Origin: Microbispora catharanthi
GTDB taxonomy: Bacteria; Actinomycetota; Actinomycetes; Streptosporangiales; Streptosporangiaceae
Direction: 5' to 3'
Assembly: GCF_006334915.2 (NCBI RefSeq)
Contig: NZ_VDMA02000010.1
Location: 216,887-280,886 of the forward strand
Length of the DNA: 64,000 bases
A program made the translations under genes and the position numbers. Positions within the stretch are counted from its first letter, which is position 1; each line of letters opens with the position of its first letter. The notes beneath the pieces are model-generated. The model worked only from the letters and a program-made list of their open reading frames with translations, ran no database searches and was not told where the DNA came from. Shown in pieces: positions 1 through 8,439 of the stretch.

Positions 1-473
1 GCAGGCTCGCCGGGTTCGGGAACGCCGACCGGCTGGCGGAGCTGCTCGCCGCCGTCGCCGACGGCGCCGACCCGTTCTGCGCGCCGCTGTTCGCCGGATG
101 GCGGGCCATGCCGCGGCCCGGCGGCGGGCCCGCCCTGGCGGCCCACCTGCTGCACGTCGTGCGGGAACTGCGCGGCGCCCGGCACGCGACGGCCGTGGTG
201 GCGCACGGACTCGGCCCACTGGATGCCACCCTCGTGGGCGCGGACAACACCGGGACCCCGATCCCGTACGACCGCACCTCCGACGTCGCCCGCTTCCTCG
301 CCTGGCCCGAGCCCTACGCGGAGCCGTCGGCGGAGGCGGCGGAGCGCAGGGCCGGGGCGGAGGAGCTGACCGACGACCTCGTCGCCCGCGCGTACGCGGC
401 GCTCGGCCCGGCGGAGCTCGCCGAGCTCTGCGCCCTCCTCCGGGAAGCGACCCAGGCGACCCGGGCGCGCTGA
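1..473 (+). CDS. C-terminal part of an SCO6745-like helix-turn-helix family protein (5' end outside window)
   Basis: The open frame enters from the left edge in reading frame 3 and ends at TGA 471-473. About 156 residues are visible. The text LAAHLLHVVRELRGARHATAVVAHG followed later by a conserved-looking acidic helix resembles the C-terminal half of the actinobacterial SCO6745 family, whose members are alpha-helical proteins of unknown biochemical role sometimes annotated as MarR-like. That family call is from memory of the pattern and is only moderate. No start or upstream context can be seen. The next gene begins 66 bases downstream on the same strand, so co-transcription is possible. Confidence 0.55.
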   Translation, partial: RLAGFGNADRLAELLAAVADGADPFCAPLFAGWRAMPRPGGGPALAAHLLHVVRELRGARHATAVVAHGLGPLDATLVGADNTGTPIPYDRTSDVARFLAWPEPYAEPSAEAAERRAGAEELTDDLVARAYAALGPAELAELCALLREATQATRAR

Positions 474-539
474 CGCGCCGGTGAGCCGAAGGCCGCGTTC
501 GTTTGGGTCATGGTCGGCGACCTGGCAGACTGACTGCTC

Positions 540-2816
540 ATGGACGTGGACATCTGGGCCTGGGTCGGTGGCACCCAGCGTGAACTGCACGAGGCGGGCA
601 ACACGGGGCTGGCCATGGCGCTGGGTGACGTGCCCGCGCAGGCGCTGGAGGGCCGTTTCACCCAGCTCGACGTCGTGGCGCCGGCGATCGCGCAGAACGC
701 CGAGACGCTGGAGAAGCCGTGGCTGGAGTTCTTCGCGCGCTACTGGCACCTGCTCGGCCGGGTGGGCGACCGGGCGATCGGCGCGGCCGCGCTCGACGAC
801 GCCGTCGCGCTGGCGGACTTCGCCCAGCGTGACGACGTCCGCGACTGTCCCGCCGCCCCCGGCGCCGTGGAGGTCCTGGCGATGGCCCAGGCCAACACCG
901 ACGGCCCCGGCTACGCCGAGGCTCGGCTGGCCGCCCTCGGCGCGGCCCTCGACGGCGTCGGCCCGGACTCCCTCGCCTTCTCCGGGCTGGCCACGCAGTA
1001 CGTCGCCGCCCTGATCGACGCGGGCCAGGCGGCCGAGGCCGTCGCGTACGCCGAGGCGGCGGTCGAGCGCCTGCGCGGCGAGGGACGCGAGGCGAGCTGG
1101 GAGCTGGGCGCCGCCTCCGCGCGGGCGCTGCTCGCCGCCGGACGCCCGGACGACGCCCTGGCCGCGCTCGACGCCTCGACCGGTTTCAAGCCGGACGACC
1201 CGGTTGCGAAGGGCCGCCGCGAGACCCTGCTCAGGTCGCAGGTGCTGGCCACTCTCGGCCGTGTGCAGGAGGCCGTGGACGCGCTGCCCGACCTCGACGT
1301 GGTGGGCGACCACGCGCGCGAATGGGTGGAGTGGGCGCGCACCGTCCGGATGCTCACCGAAGGCATCGCCAACACCTGGCAGCTCGGCCGCATCCTGCGG
1401 CAGTGGATCGCCTACTTCGAGAGCGTGGGCGGCCACCGCGCCAGGTTCGAGCTGGCGCTGACGGCCGGGCACCTGGCGGTCGCCCGGCAGGGCCTGTGGC
1501 AGGCCCGCCTGCTGGCCGACTACGCCGAGGCCGCGATCGCCGACCTCCGCCTCACCGAGGGACTCGCCGAGCGGGTGGCCGAGCTGCGCGCCGCGGCCGA
1601 CGCCGCCAAGGAGCTTCCGCCGCCCGGCCCCCGCGACGAGCTGGTGGCCTACTTCGACGCCGCCGACGGCCGCACGGCCGACCCCGAGCGGTGGGTGGGC
1701 TGGCTGTGGCCGCTGTCCGGCACCGACCTCGAGGCGACCCGGCGGCACACCACGACGCTCGGGTTCCTCGGTTACGCCCCGGTGGGCGCCGACGTCTACT
1801 GGAAGACGATCGTCGAGGACGGCGACCCGGCCGCCGCCGGCGACGAGGACATCTCCTACCTCACCGGCCTGCTCATCGAGGCCGGGCAGGACGAGCGGGT
1901 GGAGACCCTGGCGGCCCGGCTGCCGGAGACCCGTTCGCACCTCGCGCTCGCCCGGCTCCACCGCGCGCGCGAGCGCTGGGAGCAGACGGCGGCCGAGGCC
2001 GAGCAGGCGGTCGCCCACGAGGGCGGGCTGGAGGCGCGCCGCCTGTGGTCGGGCGCCGTCCAGCAGCTCGGCGACAACGTCAAGGCGGCCGAGATCCTCA
2101 AGCCGCTGCTCGACTCCGGCGAGGGCGAGGAGGAGGACGTCTGGCGGATCATCGTCCTGTCCACCGCCGTGGAGGACTGGGCGACCGTCCGCGCCGCGGG
2201 CGCCAAGCTCGGCATGCCGATCGAGCCGGGCGAGGGCCCGATCGAGGAGGAGTGGCACCTGGTCCGGGTGATCCTCCCCGCCCCCGACGGCAGCCAGCGG
2301 GAGGTGCTCGCCGTACGGACCGGCCCGGCCACCGCGCGCCTGGCGATCCCGCAGCCGCGCGGCATGGAATACAACGCGGGCGACGTCGTCGTGATCGACC
2401 CCCGGCCGCTTGAGCCGATTCCCGAGAACGAGCAGGAGCGGGAGAGCTTCGTCATCCCGTTCGCCGGGGTGACGATGCTGCGCCCGGGCGGCTACACGAG
2501 CTGGTTCTTCGACGGCGCGGCGCCGTCGGAGGACGAGTGGGCCGAGTTCAACGAGGTCCTCGCCGAGCGCGGCTGGCCGATGTGGGTCTACAGCGACGAG
2601 AACTACCGCGTCACCCACCCGGCCACCGGCGAGCAGCTTCCCGGCGTGTTCGGCTGGATCGCGATCCCGCCCGCCGTGCGGCCAGCGGAGCTGGACGCCG
2701 TTCTCGACGACGTCACCGAGCAGTGGTCGCACCCGCTGGCGTGGCTCGACCTCGCCCGTGAGGTCGGCATCGAGGCCGAGCGGCACGAGCGGATCTCCAA
2801 GGAGTACGGCCTCTGA
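540..2816 (+). CDS. Tetratricopeptide-repeat protein, 758 aa
   Basis: A soluble 758-residue protein without signal peptide or membrane segments. Residues about 130-560 are built from alanine-rich helical pairs with the small/large residue spacing of TPR units (for example around AGQAAEAVAYAEAAVERL and GRPDDALAALDAS), a fold normally used for protein-protein contacts. The last 170 residues are different: a beta-rich segment starting at WHLVRVILPAPDGSQ, then a proline/tryptophan-rich tail. The ATG at 540 is the first sensible start. Its partner is unknown. Nothing in the neighbours (an SCO6745-like protein before, an SDR after) fixes a pathway. Confidence 0.8.
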   Translation: MDVDIWAWVGGTQRELHEAGNTGLAMALGDVPAQALEGRFTQLDVVAPAIAQNAETLEKPWLEFFARYWHLLGRVGDRAIGAAALDDAVALADFAQRDDVRDCPAAPGAVEVLAMAQANTDGPGYAEARLAALGAALDGVGPDSLAFSGLATQYVAALIDAGQAAEAVAYAEAAVERLRGEGREASWELGAASARALLAAGRPDDALAALDASTGFKPDDPVAKGRRETLLRSQVLATLGRVQEAVDALPDLDVVGDHAREWVEWARTVRMLTEGIANTWQLGRILRQWIAYFESVGGHRARFELALTAGHLAVARQGLWQARLLADYAEAAIADLRLTEGLAERVAELRAAADAAKELPPPGPRDELVAYFDAADGRTADPERWVGWLWPLSGTDLEATRRHTTTLGFLGYAPVGADVYWKTIVEDGDPAAAGDEDISYLTGLLIEAGQDERVETLAARLPETRSHLALARLHRARERWEQTAAEAEQAVAHEGGLEARRLWSGAVQQLGDNVKAAEILKPLLDSGEGEEEDVWRIIVLSTAVEDWATVRAAGAKLGMPIEPGEGPIEEEWHLVRVILPAPDGSQREVLAVRTGPATARLAIPQPRGMEYNAGDVVVIDPRPLEPIPENEQERESFVIPFAGVTMLRPGGYTSWFFDGAAPSEDEWAEFNEVLAERGWPMWVYSDENYRVTHPATGEQLPGVFGWIAIPPAVRPAELDAVLDDVTEQWSHPLAWLDLAREVGIEAERHERISKEYGL

Positions 2817-2885
2817 TCCGCCCGCCCGCCACCCTTTAAAAACCTTGCTCTAGAGTCGGGTTCGATTCTTGAGCGAGGAGGCGGC

Positions 2886-3647
2886 GTGATCCTGGACCGG
2901 TTCCGTCTCGACGGCAAGGTGGCCATCGTGACGGGGGCCTCGTCGGGGCTCGGCGTCGCCTTCGCCAGGGGCCTGGCGGAGGCGGGCGCCGACGTGGCGA
3001 TCGGGGCCCGCCGTCCCGAAGGGCTGGAGCGGACCCGGCGGCTGGTCGAGGAGACCGGCCGCCGCTGCCTGGCGGTCCCGACCGACGTGTCGGTCCCCGA
3101 GGAGTGTCAGGCCCTCGTCGACGCGGCCATGGGCGAGTTCGGCCGCGTCGACGTGCTGATCAACAACGCGGGCGTCGGCACGGCCGTGCCCGCCCTGCGG
3201 GAGGCGCCCGGCGAGTTCCGCCGCGTGCTCGACGTCAACCTGAACGGCACCTACTGGATGGCCCAGGCGTGCGCCCGGGTCATGCGGCCGGGATCGTCGA
3301 TCGTCAACATCGGCAGCGTGCTCGGCGAGACCACGGCCGGGCTGCCGCAGGCGGCCTACAGCGCGTCGAAGGCCGCCGTCGTCGGCCTGACCCGCGACCT
3401 CGCCCAGCAGTGGACCTCGCGCCGGGGCATCCGGGTCAACTGCCTGGAGCCGGGTTTCTTCGACTCGGAGATGACCGCGCAGTATCCCGACGGCTACCTC
3501 GACCGCATGCGGGAGCAGCGGGTCCTGATGAAGCGCTCGGGTGACCCGGAGGAACTCGTCGCCGCCGCCGTCTTCCTCGCCTCCGACGCCGGCTCGTACG
3601 TCACCGGAGCGGTGCTCCCGGTCGACGGAGGCATTCTCGCCACCTGA
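2886..3647 (+). CDS. SDR family NAD(P)-dependent oxidoreductase
   Basis: A classical short-chain dehydrogenase/reductase of 253 aa, the usual family length. The nucleotide-binding glycine motif TGASSGLG lies near residue 17, NNAG near residue 94, and the catalytic Ser and YxxxK as S-x(n)-YSASK near residues 143-162. The C-terminal VTGAVLPVDGG is the usual cofactor/substrate lid end. It reduces a carbonyl or oxidises an alcohol; the substrate cannot be read from the sequence. The start is GTG 2886, preceded at good distance by GAGGAGG. An A/T-rich stretch with CTTTAAAAA in the short gap after the TPR gene may hold its own promoter. Confidence 0.93.
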   Translation: MILDRFRLDGKVAIVTGASSGLGVAFARGLAEAGADVAIGARRPEGLERTRRLVEETGRRCLAVPTDVSVPEECQALVDAAMGEFGRVDVLINNAGVGTAVPALREAPGEFRRVLDVNLNGTYWMAQACARVMRPGSSIVNIGSVLGETTAGLPQAAYSASKAAVVGLTRDLAQQWTSRRGIRVNCLEPGFFDSEMTAQYPDGYLDRMREQRVLMKRSGDPEELVAAAVFLASDAGSYVTGAVLPVDGGILAT

Positions 3648-3751
3648 GCCCGGCCCGGGTGCCACCTCGCCGGGGCGGGCCCTCACGCCGTGCCGCCGCG
3701 CCCTCACTGCCCGGTAAGGCCCGTGGGGCAAAAGATCACCGGACGATCACG

Positions 3752-3849
3752 ATATGGAGATTAGGTGGCATTTTTCACCATATGAGGGCAGCAGGGCCCT
3801 AGCCTCAGACCTGTTGTCAAAACAGGATCCGTGTTGCGCGTAGCGCAAC
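3752..3849 (+). promoter_or_regulatory. Stem-loop-rich leader upstream of the osmoprotectant operon
   Basis: The 341-base gap 3648-3988 has no convincing gene. It contains three inverted repeats in a row: ATATGG/CCATAT (3752-3757 with 3778-3783, with an alternative GGTG/CACC inside), CCTGTT-GTCAA-AACAGG (3810-3826), and a perfect GTTGCGC-GTA-GCGCAAC (3833-3849). The spacing suggests an operator region or structured 5' leader of the ABC operon that starts at 3989. I do not recognise a described riboswitch: the conserved core of the ydaO/c-di-AMP class, which one might expect on an osmolyte transporter, is not visible. Confidence 0.35.
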
Positions 3850-3988
3850 GCCTGTGCGTGTGCCCTGAGGAGTCGTTGGCCCCCCGCTCTTCATTCACGG
3901 CGTGCGAGCGGCAGCCCTCGCGCCGTGCTTTGGCGTTTCCGGGCGTCCACGCCGCCTCGCGGGCGAGCGCCAAGTGAGGGGAATCAGA

Positions 3989-5362
3989 GTGGGCACAGCC
4001 GCGATCGAGGTTCGCGGGCTCTGGAAGATCTTCGGTCCCAAGGCCGACCGGATCATCGGCAGCCCCGACGCCGAGCTTGAGCCCGCGCGACTGCGGGCGA
4101 AGACGGGGTGCACCGCCGCCGTCAGGGACGTCAGCTTCGAGGTACGCCCCGGCGAGGTCTTCGTCGTCATGGGCCTGTCGGGCAGCGGCAAGTCGACGCT
4201 CGTGCGCTGTCTCACCCGGCTGATCGAGCCGACGGCGGGCGAGCTGCGCATCGACGGCCAGGACGTGCGCGCCATGTCGGCCAGGCAGCTGCGGGAGCTT
4301 CGCCGTCACCGGGTGAGCATGGTCTTCCAGCACTTCGGGCTGCTGCCGCACCGGAAGGTCGTGGACAACGTCGGCTACGGCCTGGAGATCCAGGGCGTCG
4401 GAAAGACCGAGCGGCACGAGAAGGCCCGGCGCATCCTGTCGCTGGTCGGGCTGGAGGGCCACGAGGACTCCTATCCCGAGCAGCTGTCGGGCGGCATGCA
4501 GCAGCGGGTGGGGCTGGCCCGGGCGCTCGCCGTCGACCCCGAGGTGCTGCTGTTCGACGAGCCGTTCAGCGCGCTCGACCCGCTGATCCGCCGCGACATG
4601 CAGGCCGAGGTCATCCGGCTGCACCGCGAGGTCGGCAAGACCATGGTCTTCATCACCCACGACCTGTCCGAGGCGCTCAAGCTCGGCGAGCGCATCGCGA
4701 TCATGCGGGACGGCGCGATCGTGCAGGTGGGCACCCCCGAGGAACTGGTCGGGGCGCCCGCCGACGACTACGTGGCCGACTTCGTGCGGGACGTTCCGAG
4801 GGCGCAGGTGCTGTCGCTGCGCTGGATCTCCCGCGCCCCCGAGCCTGACGAGCCGCTCGACGGTCCCGAACTTCCCGCCGACACCGTGATCCACGACGCG
4901 GTCCCGGCCGCGATGGCGTCCGCCCGGCCCATCCGTGTCGTCGCCGACGGCGAACTGGTCGGCGTGGTGAGTCGTGTCGACCTCCTCGGCGCGGTGCGGC
5001 CCGAGACCCAATCCGTGGTCGTCTCCGCCCCCGCCGAAAAGCCCGCCGACGAGTCCGACGAGTCTGATGAGTCTGACGAGTCCGCCGAGAAAGCTGCCGA
5101 GGAGCCGACCGAGGAAGCCGCCGGCTCGGAGGAGTCCGGAGGCGACGAGCCCGTCGCTCCCGGCGGGGCAGGCGAGGACGCCCCCGCCGTCGAGGCCGTT
5201 CAGGAGAAGCCGTCCGGTGAGGACGTTCACCAGGAGCCGCCCGGCGAGGACGTCCAGGAGGAGCAGCCGGCGCGGGACGAGGGCGACACCTCCGCGCCCG
5301 CCAAGGCGAGGACTCGTGGGGGCGCGGCGGTCGCCTCCGCCAGCGCGCCCGGGGAGGCGTAG
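3989..5362 (+). CDS. Glycine betaine/proline-type ABC transporter ATP-binding protein with long acidic tail
   Basis: ATPase of an OpuA/ProU-type osmoprotectant importer, 457 aa. Walker [10 protein letters not shown] is at residues 62-70, the Q-loop [11 protein letters not shown] follows, the signature LSGGMQQ starts near 166 and Walker B LLFDEP near 187. The N-terminal VRGLWKIFG and the C-terminal [18 protein letters not shown] are typical of ProV proteins. A degenerate CBS-like stretch follows (about 275-345). Residues about 347-457 are a disordered, strongly acidic, repetitive tail ([27 protein letters not shown]), which is unusual for the family. GTG 3989 is chosen because AGTGAGGGGA lies about 7 bases upstream; in-frame GTGs at 3902 and 3974 are alternatives. 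The stop abuts the permease start. Confidence 0.93.
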   Translation: MGTAAIEVRGLWKIFGPKADRIIGSPDAELEPARLRAKTGCTAAVRDVSFEVRPGEVFVVMGLSGSGKSTLVRCLTRLIEPTAGELRIDGQDVRAMSARQLRELRRHRVSMVFQHFGLLPHRKVVDNVGYGLEIQGVGKTERHEKARRILSLVGLEGHEDSYPEQLSGGMQQRVGLARALAVDPEVLLFDEPFSALDPLIRRDMQAEVIRLHREVGKTMVFITHDLSEALKLGERIAIMRDGAIVQVGTPEELVGAPADDYVADFVRDVPRAQVLSLRWISRAPEPDEPLDGPELPADTVIHDAVPAAMASARPIRVVADGELVGVVSRVDLLGAVRPETQSVVVSAPAEKPADESDESDESDESAEKAAEEPTEEAAGSEESGGDEPVAPGGAGEDAPAVEAVQEKPSGEDVHQEPPGEDVQEEQPARDEGDTSAPAKARTRGGAAVASASAPGEA

Positions 5363-7300
5363 ATGGTGAGCGCGCCTGTTCAGGTGGCGCCGCCCGTGCA
5401 GGCCCCGGCGCGGGTCAGGCGCCTGCCGCGGTGGGTCGCGCCGGTCGCCGCGGTCGTCGCCGTGGTGGCCCTCTACGTGGCCTTCCGCGGCAAGGCCACG
5501 CTGCCGCACGACGACGACGCCGGCCTGTTCCACTGGCTCAACGACGCCCGCGACTGGGTCGACGCCAACCGCAACAGCAGCCCGATCTTCCTGTACGTCG
5601 TCAACTACCTCCGCCTGGGTGCGGCGGAGGTCTTCGCGCTGATCCAGGGTGCCCTGGTGGCGCTGGGGTGGCCCGGGCTCGTCGGCCTGGCCGCCGGCCT
5701 CGGCTGGCTCGCGGGCGGCTGGCGGATCGCGCTCGTCTCGCTCACGGGCTTCGCCGGCCTCGGCGTGCTCGGGTTCTGGGAGGCGAGCGTCGAGACGCTC
5801 GCGCTGACGCTGTCCGCGGTGGTGCTGTCGCTGCTGTTCGGCATCCCGCTGGGGATCTGGGCCGGCCGCTCGCCCCGCGTCCGCCGGATCGTGATGCCGG
5901 TGCTCGACGTCATGCAGATCATGCCGACGTTCTCGTACCTGTCGCCGATGGTGCTGCTGTTCCTCATCGGGTCGGCGTCGTCGACGATCGCGACGATGAT
6001 CTACGCGATGCCGCCGGCGATCAGGATCACCGCGCTGGCCATCGAGCGGGTCTCCGGCGTGACGGTGGAGGCGTCGGAGTCGCTGGGCGCCACCCGCTGG
6101 CAGACGCTGCGCAAGGTCCGCCTGCCGCTGGCGCTCAACACGATCATGCTGGGCGTCAACCAGACGATCGCTGCGGCTCTGTCGATGGTGCCGTTGACGG
6201 CGTTGATCGCGGCGCCGGGTCTTGGCGAGGACCTGCTCCGCGCGCTCGCCCGGGTCAACGTGGGCGCCGCGCTGGTGCCCGGCGTCGCGATCGTGCTGAT
6301 CGCCATCGTGCTCGACCGCATGACGCGGGCGGCGGCGCAGCGGCGCGAGGGCGGGAGCCGGGCGAGGATCGTCCGCTGGGGTGGTTTCGCCGTCCTCACG
6401 GCCGCAGGGCTCGCCCTGACCCCCGTGCTGGCGCAGGAGTTCCCCGAGCAGTGGCAGGTGCAGATCGTCCGGCCGATCAACGACGTGGCCGACTGGATCG
6501 AGGCGCACTGGTACACCTTCACCGGCTTCCTCAACGACACCGTCGCGTACGGCCTGCTCAACCCGCTGCAGGACGTGCTGACCAGCGCTCCCTGGTGGCT
6601 GGTCACGGCGGCGGTGCTGGCGTTCGCCTGGCGGGTGAGCGGCGTGGGCCCCGCCCTGGTCGCCGCCGCCTGCCTCCTGGGCGTCGCCGCGCTCGGCCTG
6701 TGGGAGCACGGCATGGAGACGCTGACGATGGTTCTGGTCGGCTCGTTGATCACGATCGCGGTCGGGCTCGTGCTCGGCGCGGCGGCGGCGCGGGTGCGGT
6801 GGTTCGCCGCCGTGCTGCGGCCGCTCCTCGACGCCGCGCAGACGATGCCGTCGTTCTCCTACCTGCTGCCCGCCGTCGCGCTGTTCGGCAACGGCCGCTT
6901 CACCGCGATCGTGGCCGCGTTCATCTACGCGGTGCCGGTGGTCGCGCGCCTGGTCGAGGACGGCCTGCGGGCGGTCCCCGCGACCGTCATGGAGGCGGCG
7001 AAGTCCGCCGGTTCCACCGACCGGCAGCTGCTGTGGAAGGTCCAGCTTCCGATGGCCCGCGGCTCGCTGCTCCTGGCGGCGAACCAGGGCATCGTCATGA
7101 CGCTGGCGATGGTGGTGATCGGCGCGCTGGTCGGTGCGGGGGCCCTCGGATACGACGTCGTGGCCGGGTTCGCGCAGCAGGAGGACTACGGCAAGGGCCT
7201 CGCGGCCGGCGTCGCCCTGGTCCTCCTCGGAATCATGCTCGACCGGATCACGCAAGGCGCCAACGGGCGCCGCTCTCCCCACAAGAAGAGGAACGCATGA
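5363..7300 (+). CDS. Osmoprotectant ABC transporter permease, two permease domains fused
   Basis: A 645-residue polytopic inner-membrane protein that is roughly twice the length of a normal ProW/OpuAB permease. It contains two complete permease units: the first has its EAA loop at EASESLGATRWQTLRKVRLP and the second at EAAKSAGSTDRQLLWKVQLP. Both units carry the MPTFSYL/MPSFSYL motif of glycine betaine permeases. One polypeptide could therefore supply both halves of the membrane channel. ATG 5363 directly follows the ATPase stop, and the 3' end overlaps the receptor start as ATGA, so the three genes are translationally coupled. Confidence 0.95.
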   Translation: MVSAPVQVAPPVQAPARVRRLPRWVAPVAAVVAVVALYVAFRGKATLPHDDDAGLFHWLNDARDWVDANRNSSPIFLYVVNYLRLGAAEVFALIQGALVALGWPGLVGLAAGLGWLAGGWRIALVSLTGFAGLGVLGFWEASVETLALTLSAVVLSLLFGIPLGIWAGRSPRVRRIVMPVLDVMQIMPTFSYLSPMVLLFLIGSASSTIATMIYAMPPAIRITALAIERVSGVTVEASESLGATRWQTLRKVRLPLALNTIMLGVNQTIAAALSMVPLTALIAAPGLGEDLLRALARVNVGAALVPGVAIVLIAIVLDRMTRAAAQRREGGSRARIVRWGGFAVLTAAGLALTPVLAQEFPEQWQVQIVRPINDVADWIEAHWYTFTGFLNDTVAYGLLNPLQDVLTSAPWWLVTAAVLAFAWRVSGVGPALVAAACLLGVAALGLWEHGMETLTMVLVGSLITIAVGLVLGAAAARVRWFAAVLRPLLDAAQTMPSFSYLLPAVALFGNGRFTAIVAAFIYAVPVVARLVEDGLRAVPATVMEAAKSAGSTDRQLLWKVQLPMARGSLLLAANQGIVMTLAMVVIGALVGAGALGYDVVAGFAQQEDYGKGLAAGVALVLLGIMLDRITQGANGRRSPHKKRNA

Positions 7301-8277
7301 AGAAGTTACGCCTAATCGCAGGGGTTCTCGTTCTCGGCCTCAGTGCGGCCGCCTGCGGAGGCGCCAAGGTCGAGGACAACTCCGCGGCCGCGCCGAGCGC
7401 GAGCGCCGCGGGCTCCGCGGGCGCGTCCGCGGCGGGCACGGTCAAGATGGCCATCAACGGCTGGGTCGGCTACGAGGCCAGCGCCGCCGTGGTGTCCTAC
7501 CTGCTGGAGCACGAGCTCGGCTACAAGGTCGAGAAGGTGACGCTCGCCGAGGAGCCGTCCTGGCAGGGCATGGAGTCGGGCGACGTCGACGTCATCATCG
7601 AGAACTGGGGCCACCCGGACCTCAAGAAGAAGTACATCGAGGAGAAGAACGTCGCCGTCGAGGCGGGCAGCACCGGCAACAAGGGCGTCATCGGCTGGTA
7701 CGTGCCCGAGTGGATGGCGCAGAAGTACCCCGACATCACCGACTACAAGAACCTGAACAAGTACGCCGACCTGTTCAAGACCTCCGAGTCGGACGGCAAG
7801 GGCCAGATGCTGGACGGCGACCCGTCCTTCGTCACCAACGACGAGGCGCTGGTCAAGAACCTGAAGCTCGACTACAAGGTGGTCTACGCGGGCAGCGAGG
7901 CCGCGCTGATCAAGGCCGCCAAGCAGGCGACCGAGCAGAAGAAGCCGCTGCTCATGTACTTCTACGAGCCGCAGTGGCTGTTCAACCAGGTCAAGCTGGT
8001 GAAGGTCAACCTCCCCGCGTACACGGAGGGCTGCGACAGCGACCCCAAGAAGGTCGACTGCGACTACCCGCCGTACGACCTCGACAAGATCGTGAGCAAG
8101 AAGTTCGCCGACACCGGCGGCAAGGCGTACGAGCTGGTCAAGGCCTTCCAGTGGACGAACGACGACCAGAACGCGGTCGCCGACGACATCACCAACAACG
8201 GCATGTCGGCCGAGGACGCGGCCAAGAAGTGGGTGGAGGCCAACACCGCCAAGTGGCAGGCCTGGATGCCCAAGTGA
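7297..8277 (+). CDS. Glycine betaine-type ABC transporter substrate-binding lipoprotein
   Basis: Extracytoplasmic receptor of the importer, 326 aa. A lipoprotein signal (MKKLRLIAGVLVLGLS, then AAAC) is followed by a Ser/Ala/Gly linker and an OpuAC-type type II binding fold. Tryptophans suited to a quaternary-ammonium cage occur in NGWVGYEAS, IENWGHPD, GWYVPEWM and FYEPQWLF. The start ATG 7297 overlaps the permease stop by four bases, and GAAGAGGAACGC supplies the ribosome site. The fourth codon is TTA (7306-7308), rare in such genomes and read by the bldA-type tRNA in streptomycetes. An exact ligand (glycine betaine, choline or proline betaine) cannot be assigned. Confidence 0.94.
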   Translation: MKKLRLIAGVLVLGLSAAACGGAKVEDNSAAAPSASAAGSAGASAAGTVKMAINGWVGYEASAAVVSYLLEHELGYKVEKVTLAEEPSWQGMESGDVDVIIENWGHPDLKKKYIEEKNVAVEAGSTGNKGVIGWYVPEWMAQKYPDITDYKNLNKYADLFKTSESDGKGQMLDGDPSFVTNDEALVKNLKLDYKVVYAGSEAALIKAAKQATEQKKPLLMYFYEPQWLFNQVKLVKVNLPAYTEGCDSDPKKVDCDYPPYDLDKIVSKKFADTGGKAYELVKAFQWTNDDQNAVADDITNNGMSAEDAAKKWVEANTAKWQAWMPK

Positions 8278-8322
8278 TCCGGGTCGTGTCCCCCGTGCGC
8301 ACGTCCGGGCGCTGAGCGCTCG

Positions 8323-8351
8323 TCGGCCGCGATCTCCACGATCGCGGCCGA
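8323..8351 (+). terminator. Strong hairpin after the ABC operon
   Basis: A perfect 12-bp inverted repeat, TCGGCCGCGATC and its complement, encloses a 5-base loop (TCCAC) 45 bases after the first receptor gene. It lacks a long U tract, as is common for actinobacterial terminators. It should reduce or end read-through into the second receptor gene. Confidence 0.7.
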
Positions 8352-8439
8352 TCCCGCTTGTTGTGGAATACTCTGCCGGTGTCGCCGCGGCCCCGCCGCT
8401 CGCGTTCGCCGCCCCGTACGACATCAGATGAGGCTAGAT

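Noticed and set aside
3648..3988. ydaO/c-di-AMP riboswitch before the osmolyte transporter
   Set aside because: Conserved core sequence and the expected pseudoknot elements are not visible.
3761..7282. Very long open frame antisense to the ABC operon
   Set aside because: High GC removes stop codons from antisense frames; the product is Arg/His/Gly-rich low complexity and the plus strand holds clear transporter genes.
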